Part shown: piece by piece, positions 39,001-47,950 of the stretch
How positions within the stretch are numbered: the stretch's first letter is position 1
Layout of the letters: the number at the start of each line of letters is the position of its first letter
DNA from: Erythrobacter tepidarius
Lineage (GTDB): Bacteria; Pseudomonadota; Alphaproteobacteria; Sphingomonadales; Sphingomonadaceae
Assembly (NCBI RefSeq): GCF_002155695.1
Contig: NZ_MUYJ01000002.1
Coordinates: forward strand, 62,001-126,000
Reading direction: 5' to 3'
DNA length: 64,000 nt
Made by a program: the position numbers and the translations under genes
Notes under the pieces: generated by a model
Databases searched by the model: none
What the model saw: only the letters and a program-made list of their open reading frames with translations
What the model was told of the DNA's origin: nothing

Positions 39001-39355
39001 CGAGAATGGCGGGCTGGCCGCCTTGTCAATCGACCGCGAGACCTTCAGGTCCGCGCAGGCGCGGTTCGGCTTCGACTACGTGAAGCAGGCCGAGATGGTG
39101 GAAATCAACGCCAATGCGCAGCTGGTGTGGGAGTTCGAGGACGGCCCGCAACTGCTCGGGGCGAACTTCGCGCAAGGAACTGGCCCGAATGCGGGCTTCG
39201 TGCTCGGCCGCGCCGATCACACCTGGGTCGAGCTTGGGCTGTCGGCCAATATCGGCGACGGGCCGTTCCAGCTCGGCTTCGGCTTCGATACCACCGTCGG
39301 CCGCGACAGTGCCGATGCGCGGGTGTTCCGGGGCTCGGCAAGCTACCGCTTCTGA
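36023..39355 (+). CDS. Autotransporter serine protease (trypsin-like passenger)
   Basis: Type Va secreted protein of 1110 residues. A signal peptide (MKLCETRRRGLLAGSAMLAL, cleavage near residue 31) is followed by a trypsin-fold domain with triad His79 (FAAHCVND), Asp149 (EADIALASL) and Ser277 (AGGDSGGPLIL). A linker at about 430-500 is Ala/Glu-rich; residues about 500-700 form beta-helical repeats (VTIDRLTVRGDAGLSVAAAG); the last 270 residues have the autotransporter beta-barrel pattern ending SASYRF with terminal Phe. The passenger substrate is unknown. No terminator is obvious downstream, and a lysozyme gene follows 201 bases later. Confidence 0.92.
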   Translation: MKLCETRRRGLLAGSAMLALATAATAAPALAVVPNETITSGDIVDSEDEYRGIGMFFRADGFVCTGTLINPRTVLFAAHCVNDLPEEAYNVDEVPAAWSFNVNALPGFQNWFANNFRSNPALAVFNVNRIFYNAQSLQNPQAGGFTEADIALASLDTPAAGIPTWALLFTTLPAPESIDPVRGTGYHVNLVGYGGTGNALQGAVGGIDFRRRAAENMLGGFLSLDDRNLVLFGGGSGLPQNLYQLDFDSQNRDVVFDINVHRDDALPNEGITAGGDSGGPLILGAANNTLSDEDLVIGVLSGGSRFFGAQSFSSLGTTSFYQPLSLYWQYILATNPYRYVGARAGDGNWEDPNHWVSLLDPMYRVIDASGNVVNGLPSTPELGLNGTEGDFGAVCVEFEEPGDGCVDVATGIFEDTFDPQAEQTSNRGLINLAAVTGGANFALPVAASLADGASAAPGVRAAQAAEGAEAAEGDTLPAPTLANGLPGATGFVPDNIDAVTTPDERVDPRYFDVTLSQNGTTTLSSAVTIDRLTVRGDAGLSVAAAGDLTSLIDVNQFGGRVNVNGSLTSAGDYTLFAGMIEGTGTITAPFLTSITGVFSPATMGTTGTLTIDGNLVMSSGSTFLADFTGTGASDRIAVTGAANVGGVVGLGSGLRQQVNGNGRQYTILTAEGGVTGTFQAAAISAILGQRFIYQQNAVLMEIAAASYRSVIDPSDPVQAAYADLFDQNRANAALAGLYRLDFASPDTIRATFSGLAPVNEQAVRAIAGQTVNLLQNFNDARLREADRGKAGGKIAISGAPLTVAQAGLAPFAQPIGRAAMALQSGTQETALREANLPEDVALFIAAGLVNGDVDSLPGFRRDTEISGLFVSGGLEFYPGDNTMLGLAGYFNNLEADTPLGQRVDSSTYAVSLYMRHKFPDGPVLDGQFAMGTMGFDTTRTVQFLGAGQTLTSSSDDLLVSGALGLSYDLDTGIGTISPGIEGRYASVDLAAVRENGGLAALSIDRETFRSAQARFGFDYVKQAEMVEINANAQLVWEFEDGPQLLGANFAQGTGPNAGFVLGRADHTWVELGLSANIGDGPFQLGFGFDTTVGRDSADARVFRGSASYRF

Positions 39356-39556
39356 TCGCGCATCCCGCCCGGACAAGGGCGCGTCCGTCGGCCGCCCACG
39401 CCCCTTCCCGTTTGCAGGGCAAGGCTGACCATCGCAGGATCGGCAGCGCGCCGCGGCCAAGCGCAGGGCGCGGCGTTTTGCCATTTTCCTACTTTCTCAC
39501 TTTGTGCTGAATGCCTGTGCCTCGTCTTTCGCTTCCAGCCATCGAGGTGCTCTGCC

Positions 39557-40204
39557 ATGCCGCAACAATCCCCCGCCCTGCTTCCCGCCTTTCTCCGCCG
39601 TCTGCTGGGCCTCGCCCACGCACCCGCGACCGGTCTGCCCGCCGCCGCCGCCGCCGCTGCCCAAGTGGCACCCGGTTTTCCTGCTCAGGACAGTGTCTCA
39701 TGTGTCTCCAACACGCTGCGCCCCCGCTCGATCAGCCCTGATGGCATCGCCCTGATCAAGCGGTTCGAGGGCTGCGCGCGGCTGCGCACCGACGGGCTGG
39801 TCGAGGCCTATCCCGATCCCGCCACGGGCGGGGCGCCCTGGACGATCGGCTGGGGCGCCACGGGGCACGATCACGTCCATGGCGGCAGGATCGGGCCTGG
39901 AACTGTGTGGACGCAGGCCCAGTGCGATGCGCGCTTGGCCGATGATCTCGCCCGCTACGCTGCCGAGGTGGCCGCCGCAATCGGCGACGCGCCGACCACC
40001 CAGGCGCAGTTCGATGCGCTGGTCAGCTTCCACTACAACACCGGCGCGATTGCCCGCGCGAGCCTCACCCGCAAGCATTGCGCCGGGGATACCGCCGGCG
40101 CGGCCCGCGAGTTCGCCCGCTGGAATCGCGCCGGGGGCCGGGTGCTGAAAGGACTGGTCCGCCGCCGCGAGGCCGAGGCGGAGCTGTACCTCGGCAAGGT
40201 CTGA
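39557..40204 (+). CDS. Phage-type lysozyme (glycoside hydrolase family 24)
   Basis: Muramidase of 215 residues. The GH24 catalytic residues appear as Glu71 in IKRFEGCARLRTDG, Asp87 in EAYPDPATGG and Thr96 in PWTIGWGATG; FDALVSFHYNTGAIARASL and the C-terminal GLVRRREAEAELYL complete the family pattern. The first 45 residues are Ala/Pro/Leu-rich (codons GCC repeated around 39640-39660) and could act as an uncleaved signal-arrest-release or ordinary export signal. No phage holin, spanin or structural genes are nearby, so it appears domesticated. It converges with tamB. Confidence 0.9.
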   Translation: MPQQSPALLPAFLRRLLGLAHAPATGLPAAAAAAAQVAPGFPAQDSVSCVSNTLRPRSISPDGIALIKRFEGCARLRTDGLVEAYPDPATGGAPWTIGWGATGHDHVHGGRIGPGTVWTQAQCDARLADDLARYAAEVAAAIGDAPTTQAQFDALVSFHYNTGAIARASLTRKHCAGDTAGAAREFARWNRAGGRVLKGLVRRREAEAELYLGKV

Positions 40205-40308
40205 TGTTCGCGGTGAAACCGGCCGCCCCGCTGGCCGCAAGCGCGACCGCACGCCCGCAGCGCGGCCGGCGCGAGGCTTTCGCACGCCCGATGGCGTGTG
40301 GACACAAG

Positions 40309-43300
40309 TCAGTAATCGCGTGAAACCTCGATCAGCACCGAGTCACGCCCGATGGTCGAAACCGTGCCGAGCAGCGCCAGCCAGCTGGTGATGCGGTATT
40401 CGACCTGGGTCGCGCTGTAGCCCTGCCCGTCGGTGACCAGTTCGACATAGATGCGCCGGGTGATGTTCTTGCCGAGGGCAACCCCCGTCTCGCGCCCGAT
40501 CAGCGGATCGGCGCTGACGATCCGCAGCTGGTCAAGCCCGATCGAGCGGCGCAAGTCACCGATCGGATCGAGCCCCGCCCCGCCGCCCTGGAGCGAGGCA
40601 ATCGCGGCGGCCAGCTGCAGCGCGTCGGTCGCCGAAAGCGAGGTGACCGAGCCGCCGAACAGCAGCCGCGCGAGGATCTCTTCCTCGGGCAAGGCCGGCT
40701 CGGAGGAGAAGGCGATGGCAGGCGACTGGGCATTGCCGGTGATCGCGATATCGACATTGGTGCCGTTGCGCGAGGTCTCGGCGAGGATGTCGAGCTGCGG
40801 GTCGATCGGCTCGTTCTCGTCGAACAGGATCCGCCCGCGGGTCAGCTCGAAGCGGTTGCCGGCAAAGGTGTAGTCGCCCCGCACCAGCCGCGCGGTGCCG
40901 CCGATGCGCGGATCGTCCACCGTGCCGCGCAGCGCGATATCGACCCCCCATTCGCTCTCCAGCCCCATGCCCTCCACCAGCACGCGGTTCGGGCCGGAGG
41001 CGTTGACGAGATAGCGCCAGGCGACATCGCGCGCCGATACCTGTTCGCGGTTGCGTCCGTCGCGGGCGTTGATCTCGCGCGTGGCGATCTGCGGCAGGGC
41101 ATAGTCCTCGGCCGCGGTGCCCAACTCCCAGCGCGCCCGGTCGATCTTCACCCGCCCGGCGATGGTGCCGCCGCGCCCGTTGGAGACGATCCGCAGCGGG
41201 CCGGTGATGGTCGCTTCGAGGCCATTGGCATCGAGCAACCGCGCGCCCTTCACCGCCGCGCGCAGATCGAGTCCGGGGCCACGCGTCGGGCCGATCCCGG
41301 CGAAGTCGACGATGCCGCTGCCACTCACCGTGCCGCCGCCCCGCGTGGTCCCGGAAAAGCGGGTCAGTTCGAGCCGCGATCCGGCAAACCGCCCGCGCGC
41401 GCGCACGCCATCGATGCGGGTACCGGTGAGCGCGCTGGTGATCTTGAGATCGTCGGTAGCCAGCGCACCGGTGATGCGCGGATCGGCGAGCGTGCCGGTG
41501 GCGCGCGCGGCGAGGCGCACCGGGCCGGTGAGATCGAACGCCTCGATCGCCGCCAGCCGCCACAGGGTTTCGGCCGCACCTTCGAACATCAGCCGCCCGT
41601 CGAGCCGCCCTTTCAGCAGCCGCTCGGTCAGCTCGCGCTCTGGCGGGAAGGCGGTGATCCTGACGGCGATGTCACCCAGCCGCGCGCCGCCCTCGGTCAA
41701 CCGGCCGGCAGCGGTCAGACGCTCGCCATCAAGGTCGATCACCCCGAGCACGCCGACCGGCTTGGACGAGAGCACCAACCCCGAACGGCTGAAATTGTCG
41801 ACCTTCACCCGCGCGCGCGCTTCGGGCGCTGCGGCGCCGCGCTGGCGATAGTCGATCACCCCCGACAGGCGCCCGCCAAGGCCGAGTTCCGCGCCGGCGA
41901 GATCGAGCAGCCGCAGCGGCATCCGCGCCAGCTTCATCTCAAGCGCGGTCTCCTCGTCGCCGAGCACGCCTGCGAGCAGGGCATAGCCGCGCGAAAAGCC
42001 GATCTGGGTCTGCGCCAGCCGCCAGCCGCCGCCTGGTTCGGCGGTCAACACCGCGCGGCGCGGCATGGTGATCGGCTCGCCGCCATATTGCCCGCGCGCC
42101 ACGGCAGCGATCCGATCGGGTGCGACATCGGCATCGAAATTGAGCGCAAAGCGATCCGCCCGCTCGCCCGCCACCCCGCCGGTCACCTTGCCCCGGCCGT
42201 TGACGATATCGGCCTTGGCGGCGAAATTGGCGAGGTAGAGTCCGCCATATTCAAGCCCGGTGCCCTTGATATCGGCATCGACGCGAGAGTCGCCCTTGGC
42301 GTAGCGCCCCTTGGCGAGGATGTTGGCGCGATCGAGGCTGATCGGCACCCGTCCGGCGAAGGCGGCATTGCGCGCGACAATATCGACCGCGAAGCTGACC
42401 GCGCCCTTGCCTTGCGGGCGGAAGGCAAGCGTCCCGTCAAGTCCGCCGCCGGCCAAGGCGAGATCGCCCGAAAGCCCGGCTTCGTCCAACGCCAGGCCGC
42501 CGCTGACACGGGTGCGGAAGATATCGAGCCGCTCGATCGCAATCCGGGTTGGCCCGCTTTCGGACAGAACGAGGCCAAGCACCCCCGCAAACGGCCCCAG
42601 CAGCGATCCACCCGAGACATCCAGTGCGAAGCCCCGAGGCGAAGGGGCCAGCGCGATGCGCACATTCTCCAGCGCTGCAGCAGGATAGGGATCGGCCAGC
42701 ACCAGCACCCCGCGCGGACCATCGGCGGCGAGTTCGGCATCGATCGTGAAAGGGCCGTAATCGGCCTGCCGCCCGCTGCCCGCCAGCGTGGTGCGGGCGC
42801 CGCCGCTGCCGGGCACCAGCTTGCTGTCGAGCCGGGCGTTGAGCCGTGCGCTGGCTATGGTTGCATCGCGCAGGATCACCGGTCGGCCCGCGCCCATGCC
42901 GAGCGCGCCCTTGAAGCGGATCGTCGGCCCGGCGAGAGCGACGATGGTGTCATTGCCGATGCTGGTCAGCACGCCTGCGAGATTGGCGCGCAGGCTCCAC
43001 GGCACGGCGGGGCCGAACTTGGCGAGAATCTTGGCATTGGCAGTCACCGTGCCCGCACCGTCGATCTTCAGGCTGCGGGCGGTGACCGGCCCAGCTAGGG
43101 CATAGGCACCGCGCGCGATGTCGCCGCGCAGCGCCAGCGTCGCGTCAAGCCCCGGAAACACGACCCGCGCCGCATCGGCAGCAAGCTTGCCGCTTTCAAG
43201 ATCATAGGTCAGCAGACCCGTCACCCGGCCTTTCACAAGGCGCGGATCGGCCTGCGGATTGCCGGTGGTGATGCGTTCCGCGGTCAACGCCAGCGGCAGC

Positions 43301-44574
43301 TTCAGCAGCTTGTCCTCGAAGCGCGCCAGCCCCTCTTGCACCAGCCCTTTCGCCTCGATCCCCTGCGCGACCAGCCGCGCGGCAGTGAGACGGTGATCGA
43401 TCGCCAGATCGCGCAGCGGGCCGGACAGGTCGGCGGCCAGCCTTGCCTGTTCGAAGCGCCAGCCCTCACCCAGCAGATCGGGATCGCGCAAGGTGGCGCT
43501 GGTGCGCGCGCCTTCGACGCGGTTGTCGGCAAGGTCAATCACCCCCGCCCCGCGCAGATCGAGCGCGCGGGTGATCACCGCCGCGCGGCCTTCTAGGATG
43601 CTGTCTTCCAGCGTGAAGCTGGTTGCCACCGCAATCTTCGGGCCGGCGGCGCGAGCGAGAAGATCCGCGCCCGCAAGGCCGGGGCGCACCCGCCCGATCA
43701 CGCCGATCCGGCCGCTGTCATTGGTGATCTGGAAGGCGGCGACCGCCGGACCGGCGATGGCTTGGCCACCCCCGGCTGGCAAGCCCCGCACCACCGCCGT
43801 CCCGCGCCATTTGCGCCACGTCCCGTCGCCCGCGATGCGCGCGCTGTAGCCTTTGGAAAGGCCCGCAAGACCGGCAAGCACCCCGCCGGCGGGCGCGCGA
43901 TAATCGGCTTCAAGATCAAAGCGGTCGCCATCCGGTTCGGCATCGATCAGCACCGCGATCCGATCCCGCGCGCCCAGCTGTGCGCTGGCATCGACGAGCG
44001 CGCGGCCCTCGCGGATATCGACCTTGGCGAGCGCATCGACCCGCTCGGCCTCGCCGGTGGCAACGCCCTTGGCGATGACGAGATTTTCGATCGTCAGCTT
44101 GTCGATACGGATATCGAAATCGGGCAGCAGCGGCGCATCAGGATCGCCGGGCAGCAGTTCGGGCAGGCGCATCAGCCGCCCGCGCCGCGCGGTCACCTCG
44201 CGGATGTCGAGCCCGCGCCACAGCCAGGTGAGCGGCCGCCAGTCGAGCACGACTTCGGGAATGGTCAGGAACAGGCCCTTCGGATCGCTCACCCGCACAT
44301 TCCGCAAGGTCGCGGTGCGATAGATATCGCCCTCGATCCGCCCGACGGTGAAGCGCAGGCCCGAAGCGGGTGCGGCTGCCGCGATCTGATCGGCGATCAA
44401 ACGCTTGCCAATCGGAGTGGAAAGGAACCCGGCAGCCAGCACCAGCGGCGCCAACATCAGCGCCAGCGCCCAGCCCAGCCGCTTGGCCCACACCCGCTTG
44501 CCCCTCGCTTGCTCGGCACGCGCAGGCAGGCTGTCCACCGCCAGTTCCGGGGCGAGGATATCGGGGGTGTCCAT
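40309..44574 (-). CDS. tamB: Translocation and assembly module protein TamB
   Basis: Very long inner-membrane-anchored periplasmic protein (1421 residues) forming a beta-taco bridge to TamA for outer-membrane protein and phospholipid transport. It has one N-terminal membrane segment (LGWALALMLAPLVLAAGFL), long stretches of amphipathic beta repeats (AsmA-like), and the C-terminal DUF490 domain with SEPALPEEEILARLLFGGSV and VALGKNITRRIYVELVTDGQG. Start ATG 44574 shares one base with the tamA stop. It ends convergently with the lysozyme gene. Confidence 0.95.
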   Translation of the reverse strand: MDTPDILAPELAVDSLPARAEQARGKRVWAKRLGWALALMLAPLVLAAGFLSTPIGKRLIADQIAAAAPASGLRFTVGRIEGDIYRTATLRNVRVSDPKGLFLTIPEVVLDWRPLTWLWRGLDIREVTARRGRLMRLPELLPGDPDAPLLPDFDIRIDKLTIENLVIAKGVATGEAERVDALAKVDIREGRALVDASAQLGARDRIAVLIDAEPDGDRFDLEADYRAPAGGVLAGLAGLSKGYSARIAGDGTWRKWRGTAVVRGLPAGGGQAIAGPAVAAFQITNDSGRIGVIGRVRPGLAGADLLARAAGPKIAVATSFTLEDSILEGRAAVITRALDLRGAGVIDLADNRVEGARTSATLRDPDLLGEGWRFEQARLAADLSGPLRDLAIDHRLTAARLVAQGIEAKGLVQEGLARFEDKLLKLPLALTAERITTGNPQADPRLVKGRVTGLLTYDLESGKLAADAARVVFPGLDATLALRGDIARGAYALAGPVTARSLKIDGAGTVTANAKILAKFGPAVPWSLRANLAGVLTSIGNDTIVALAGPTIRFKGALGMGAGRPVILRDATIASARLNARLDSKLVPGSGGARTTLAGSGRQADYGPFTIDAELAADGPRGVLVLADPYPAAALENVRIALAPSPRGFALDVSGGSLLGPFAGVLGLVLSESGPTRIAIERLDIFRTRVSGGLALDEAGLSGDLALAGGGLDGTLAFRPQGKGAVSFAVDIVARNAAFAGRVPISLDRANILAKGRYAKGDSRVDADIKGTGLEYGGLYLANFAAKADIVNGRGKVTGGVAGERADRFALNFDADVAPDRIAAVARGQYGGEPITMPRRAVLTAEPGGGWRLAQTQIGFSRGYALLAGVLGDEETALEMKLARMPLRLLDLAGAELGLGGRLSGVIDYRQRGAAAPEARARVKVDNFSRSGLVLSSKPVGVLGVIDLDGERLTAAGRLTEGGARLGDIAVRITAFPPERELTERLLKGRLDGRLMFEGAAETLWRLAAIEAFDLTGPVRLAARATGTLADPRITGALATDDLKITSALTGTRIDGVRARGRFAGSRLELTRFSGTTRGGGTVSGSGIVDFAGIGPTRGPGLDLRAAVKGARLLDANGLEATITGPLRIVSNGRGGTIAGRVKIDRARWELGTAAEDYALPQIATREINARDGRNREQVSARDVAWRYLVNASGPNRVLVEGMGLESEWGVDIALRGTVDDPRIGGTARLVRGDYTFAGNRFELTRGRILFDENEPIDPQLDILAETSRNGTNVDIAITGNAQSPAIAFSSEPALPEEEILARLLFGGSVTSLSATDALQLAAAIASLQGGGAGLDPIGDLRRSIGLDQLRIVSADPLIGRETGVALGKNITRRIYVELVTDGQGYSATQVEYRITSWLALLGTVSTIGRDSVLIEVSRDY

Positions 44575-46937
44575 CAGAACGCCTGCCCGAGGCTGACATA
44601 GACCACCACCGGACTGTCGAACCGGGTCGGGTTGAGCGGAGTGGCGACATCGACACGGATCGGTCCGAAGCTGGTCTTGTAGCGGATGCCGACCCCGGCA
44701 CCGGCCTGGATGAAGCGGAAATCGGGGGTGGAACCAAGCCCGACAGTGCCCGCATCGACAAAGGGCACCACCTCGACCGCCCCACCCATGAGCGAGGTCT
44801 CGATCCGCGCTTCCAACGAGAATTCGACCAGCGATGCCCCGCCCACGGCCTCGCCGCGATCATTGCGCGGGCCGACTCCCTGGAAGCCATAGCCGCGCAC
44901 CGAGCCACCGCCGCCCGCATAGAGCCTGCGCGAAGGTGCGATCTTGTCGCGCGGCGCGCCCTGGATGCTTGCCGCGCGCAGGCGTCCGGCGATCACCGTC
45001 GTGCCGAGCTCCTTGTAATAGGCCGCCTCGCCCTGTGCGCGCAGGTAGAAGCTGCTCTCGCCCGCCGAGCGCGACACCTCCGGCGCGAGCGAGAGCGTGG
45101 CGCGATAGCCGCGCGAGGGATCGAGCAGATCATCGCTTCCGTCGAGCGTGAGGCTGCCGAACAGCCCGCCGATCAGATAGGTCTGGCGCGGCAGCAGGAT
45201 GTTGGAGCCGCGCGCGCGCCGGTTGCGCTCGTCGCTATAGACCAGCTCGCCGCCGACCTGCCAGCTGACCGGCTTCTGGAAGAGGATGTTCGACACCTTC
45301 TCGAATGTGCCGCGCAACCCGATCGAGCGCGAATCGACCGCCAGCGTCCGGATATCGCTGGCGAATACGTCGGCGGTCAGGATCTGGTCGCGTCCGCGGA
45401 AATTGTCGCGCCGCAGGCCGATGCCGGCCAGCGCCTCGCGCGTGCCGAGAATGCCGCGCAGGCGCAGCGCACCTTCGGGCGGGAACAGGTTGCGGTGCTC
45501 CCACCGCCCTTCGACCTTGAAGCCGTCCTCGGTCCCGTAGCCGATTGCGCCCGCGATGGTGCGCACCGGGGCGCGTTCGAAGGCGACATCGAGCGCCACT
45601 TCGCCTGGCGCACCCTCGGCGGGCGGGGCGGTTTCGCGCGGGGTGATGGTGACGCTCGACACCAGCCCGGTGGCGAGAATCGCGCGGCGCAGATCGGTCT
45701 CTAGGCTCTGCTGATAGACTTCACCCGCCTCGAACCGGGCGATGCGTGCGAGGTGGCGGCTGGAGAGGAACTTCGGATCGCTGCTGATGACGCCGCCGAA
45801 GACATATTTCCCGCCCGGATCGACCGTAAGGGTCAAATCGCCCTCGGTGCGGGCGTGATCGATCAGCAGCTCAGGCTCGGCCAGCGTGGCGAAGGGATAG
45901 CCCGTCTCGCCCAGCGCGACGCGCAGTTCGAGCTCGCGTTCGAGGATGCGGTCGGCATAGAGCGGATCGCCGGGCGCGATGGCGAAGGCGGCCAGCAGAC
46001 GCTCGCGATCTGGCCCCGGCAGGAGCGAGAGGCTGCCAAGATCGATCCGCCCGAAGCGGTAGCGCGGCCCCGGTACCAGATCGAAGCGCACCCGCGGCTC
46101 GATAGCGGCATCGCCGGAAGCGTCCGCAGCCTCCGCGCCATTCTCACCCGTCCGCCGTCCACCGGAAAGCTGGCGCACCACCTCACCCCCATAATAGCCA
46201 TAGGTGCGCAGCATCTCGCCCAAGAGCTCCTCGTCGGCGCGGGCGCGCGCGGCGATCTGGGGGGCGGTGTCTTTCGCTCCGTCGAGCTGACGCAGCGTCG
46301 AAAGCTCGCGGAACCGGGCAAGGAATTCGGCTTGTTCGGGGAAAGATCCGGGCGCGGCCGGAAAACCCAGCACCAGCGTCTTGCTGATTTCGACATCGGC
46401 AAGCTCGGGCAATTCGCCGGTCACCGGCACCGCGATGCTGGCCAGCGCCTCGACCTCGGGATCGGGGGGCAGCGGTTCGGGCACGTCGATCGAAAGATCG
46501 GCGAAGGCGGCATCGAGCGCGGACTGCAAGCCGGGCACGGGGGGCGGCAGGACATCGTCGAAGCTGGCCGAGAAGGAATCGTCTGTGGCGGATGGCACAG
46601 GATCCCGGCCAGCGGCCGCATCGGGGCTGGCCTGCGCCGCCCAGGCTTCGGGATCGTCGACCGCCTCGGCCGGGATCAGATCATCGAGCGTGCGCGGGAC
46701 AGGGGCAGTCTCGGGCACAGATTCGGGCGCGGGCGAGGGTGCAGGCGCGGCCTCATCATAACCGTCGCGCGGCGGATCGGCGGGACGACCGGCGGGCAAG
46801 ACGGCTTCTGCCTCCCGCGCCAAGGCGGGCTGCGCCACCAGCATCGCCGCTGCTTGTCCCAGTCCGGCCGCCAGCAGCAGACCGCGCTTGAGGAGGTGGC
46901 GAGGCTCAGCTTCCCGGAAACTTGACGGGCTGGCCAT
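44574..46937 (-). CDS. tamA: Outer-membrane assembly protein TamA (Omp85 family)
   Basis: Omp85-type barrel working with TamB. The 787-residue product has a signal peptide (hydrophobic [15 protein letters not shown], cleavage near QPALA-RE), an unusually long acidic, proline-rich linker of about 140 residues, POTRA domains from about residue 175 ([16 protein letters not shown]), and a C-terminal 16-strand barrel with [16 protein letters not shown] and the ending [30 protein letters not shown] is the conserved loop-6 VRGF/Y-type motif. ATG 46937 lies 32 bases inside the end of bpt. Confidence 0.93.
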   Translation of the reverse strand: MASPSSFREAEPRHLLKRGLLLAAGLGQAAAMLVAQPALAREAEAVLPAGRPADPPRDGYDEAAPAPSPAPESVPETAPVPRTLDDLIPAEAVDDPEAWAAQASPDAAAGRDPVPSATDDSFSASFDDVLPPPVPGLQSALDAAFADLSIDVPEPLPPDPEVEALASIAVPVTGELPELADVEISKTLVLGFPAAPGSFPEQAEFLARFRELSTLRQLDGAKDTAPQIAARARADEELLGEMLRTYGYYGGEVVRQLSGGRRTGENGAEAADASGDAAIEPRVRFDLVPGPRYRFGRIDLGSLSLLPGPDRERLLAAFAIAPGDPLYADRILERELELRVALGETGYPFATLAEPELLIDHARTEGDLTLTVDPGGKYVFGGVISSDPKFLSSRHLARIARFEAGEVYQQSLETDLRRAILATGLVSSVTITPRETAPPAEGAPGEVALDVAFERAPVRTIAGAIGYGTEDGFKVEGRWEHRNLFPPEGALRLRGILGTREALAGIGLRRDNFRGRDQILTADVFASDIRTLAVDSRSIGLRGTFEKVSNILFQKPVSWQVGGELVYSDERNRRARGSNILLPRQTYLIGGLFGSLTLDGSDDLLDPSRGYRATLSLAPEVSRSAGESSFYLRAQGEAAYYKELGTTVIAGRLRAASIQGAPRDKIAPSRRLYAGGGGSVRGYGFQGVGPRNDRGEAVGGASLVEFSLEARIETSLMGGAVEVVPFVDAGTVGLGSTPDFRFIQAGAGVGIRYKTSFGPIRVDVATPLNPTRFDSPVVVYVSLGQAF

Positions 46938-47751
46938 CCTTGCCTCGGGCGCCGGCCAGCGACGCGTGCTGCGGCTGGCGCGGCTTGATGGCCGCGGCGA
47001 TCAGCCGGCTCTGTTCAGCCTCTTCCATCACCTGCCAGCCTTCGCGCGTCAAACGTTCGAGCGGACGGTAGCGGACCTTGTACTGCATCCGCGGGCTGCC
47101 CTCGACCCAGTAGCCAAGATAGACATAGGGCAGGCCTTCGGCCGCGGCGCGGCGGATGTGATCGAGGATGATGAAGCTGCCCAGCCCGGTTCGACCTTCC
47201 AGATCGGGATCGTAGAAGGAGTAGATCATCGACAGCCCGTCGCCCTGCCGATCGGTCAGGCAGGCACCAACCAGACGGCCCGGCCGCCCGTCGATGCCCG
47301 GCAGGCGGTATTCGGTGACCACGGAATGGACCGGCGTGTGCTCGATCATGTCGGCATAATCGAGCTCGTCCATCGCGGCCATGCCACCATCCGGATGGCG
47401 CGCCCCGAGATACTTCGCCAGCAGCGCGAACTGCTCGTCGGTTGCCCAGGGGCGGCATTCGGTGACGATCAGATCCTCATTACGCCTGAGATCGCGCCTC
47501 TGCGTGGCCGAGGGGCGAAAGGCCCCCGCCACCACCCGCACCGACACGCAGGCCTGGCAATCGAGGCAGGACGGGCGATAGGCGACCGTCTGACTGCGGC
47601 GGAAACCAATCCGTCCGAGCGCCTCGTTGAGCTGATCCGCATGCGGCCCCTTGAGTTCGGTGAACACCTTGCGTTCGCTCCGCCCCGGCAGGTAGGGACA
47701 GGGCGCCGGGCTGGTCACGAAAAACCTTGGGAAGCGGATGGGTGCCGTCAC
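46906..47751 (-). CDS. bpt: Aspartate/glutamate leucyltransferase Bpt (arginyltransferase family)
   Basis: Transfers leucine from tRNA to N-terminal Asp or Glu, marking proteins for ClpS/ClpAP degradation. The 281-residue product starts at GTG 47751 ([15 protein letters not shown]). The ATE N-terminal cysteine motif appears as [16 protein letters not shown], and the C-terminal domain includes [20 protein letters not shown] and [17 protein letters not shown]. Length is typical. The end overlaps the tamA start by 32 bases. Confidence 0.94.
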   Translation of the reverse strand: MTAPIRFPRFFVTSPAPCPYLPGRSERKVFTELKGPHADQLNEALGRIGFRRSQTVAYRPSCLDCQACVSVRVVAGAFRPSATQRRDLRRNEDLIVTECRPWATDEQFALLAKYLGARHPDGGMAAMDELDYADMIEHTPVHSVVTEYRLPGIDGRPGRLVGACLTDRQGDGLSMIYSFYDPDLEGRTGLGSFIILDHIRRAAAEGLPYVYLGYWVEGSPRMQYKVRYRPLERLTREGWQVMEEAEQSRLIAAAIKPRQPQHASLAGARGKDGQPVKFPGS

Positions 47752-47838
47752 GTGCGGGCCTCGGTCCTCTTGGCGGGAATCATGGCGGGTTGTGTCGGAG
47801 CAAACTTATGCATGGACGCGCCCCGCGGTAAAAGTCCC

Positions 47839-47846
47839 TTAACCAT
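47839..47846 (+). promoter_or_regulatory. Possible CtrA half-site upstream of bpt
   Basis: TTAACCAT matches the half-site form of the CtrA recognition sequence (TTAACCAT) used in alphaproteobacteria. It lies in the 199-base gap between bpt and ilvA, in an AT-rich patch (47827-47872) that probably contains the bpt promoter. An 8-base match alone is weak evidence. Confidence 0.25.
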
Positions 47847-47950
47847 GAAAGATCACAAAATATCCCGCGCTCTGCACGGGAACCCGCGCATTATGCTGCG
47901 GCAATGGCGCAAAACGGCACGCCCGGTCGAACGAAGACCGCCCGAACGCC

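Noticed and set aside
39635..39665. GCC-repeat microsatellite in the lysozyme N-terminus as phase-variable element
   Set aside because: The Ala-coding run is short, in frame (triplet changes would not alter the reading frame) and GC-rich codon bias alone explains it.
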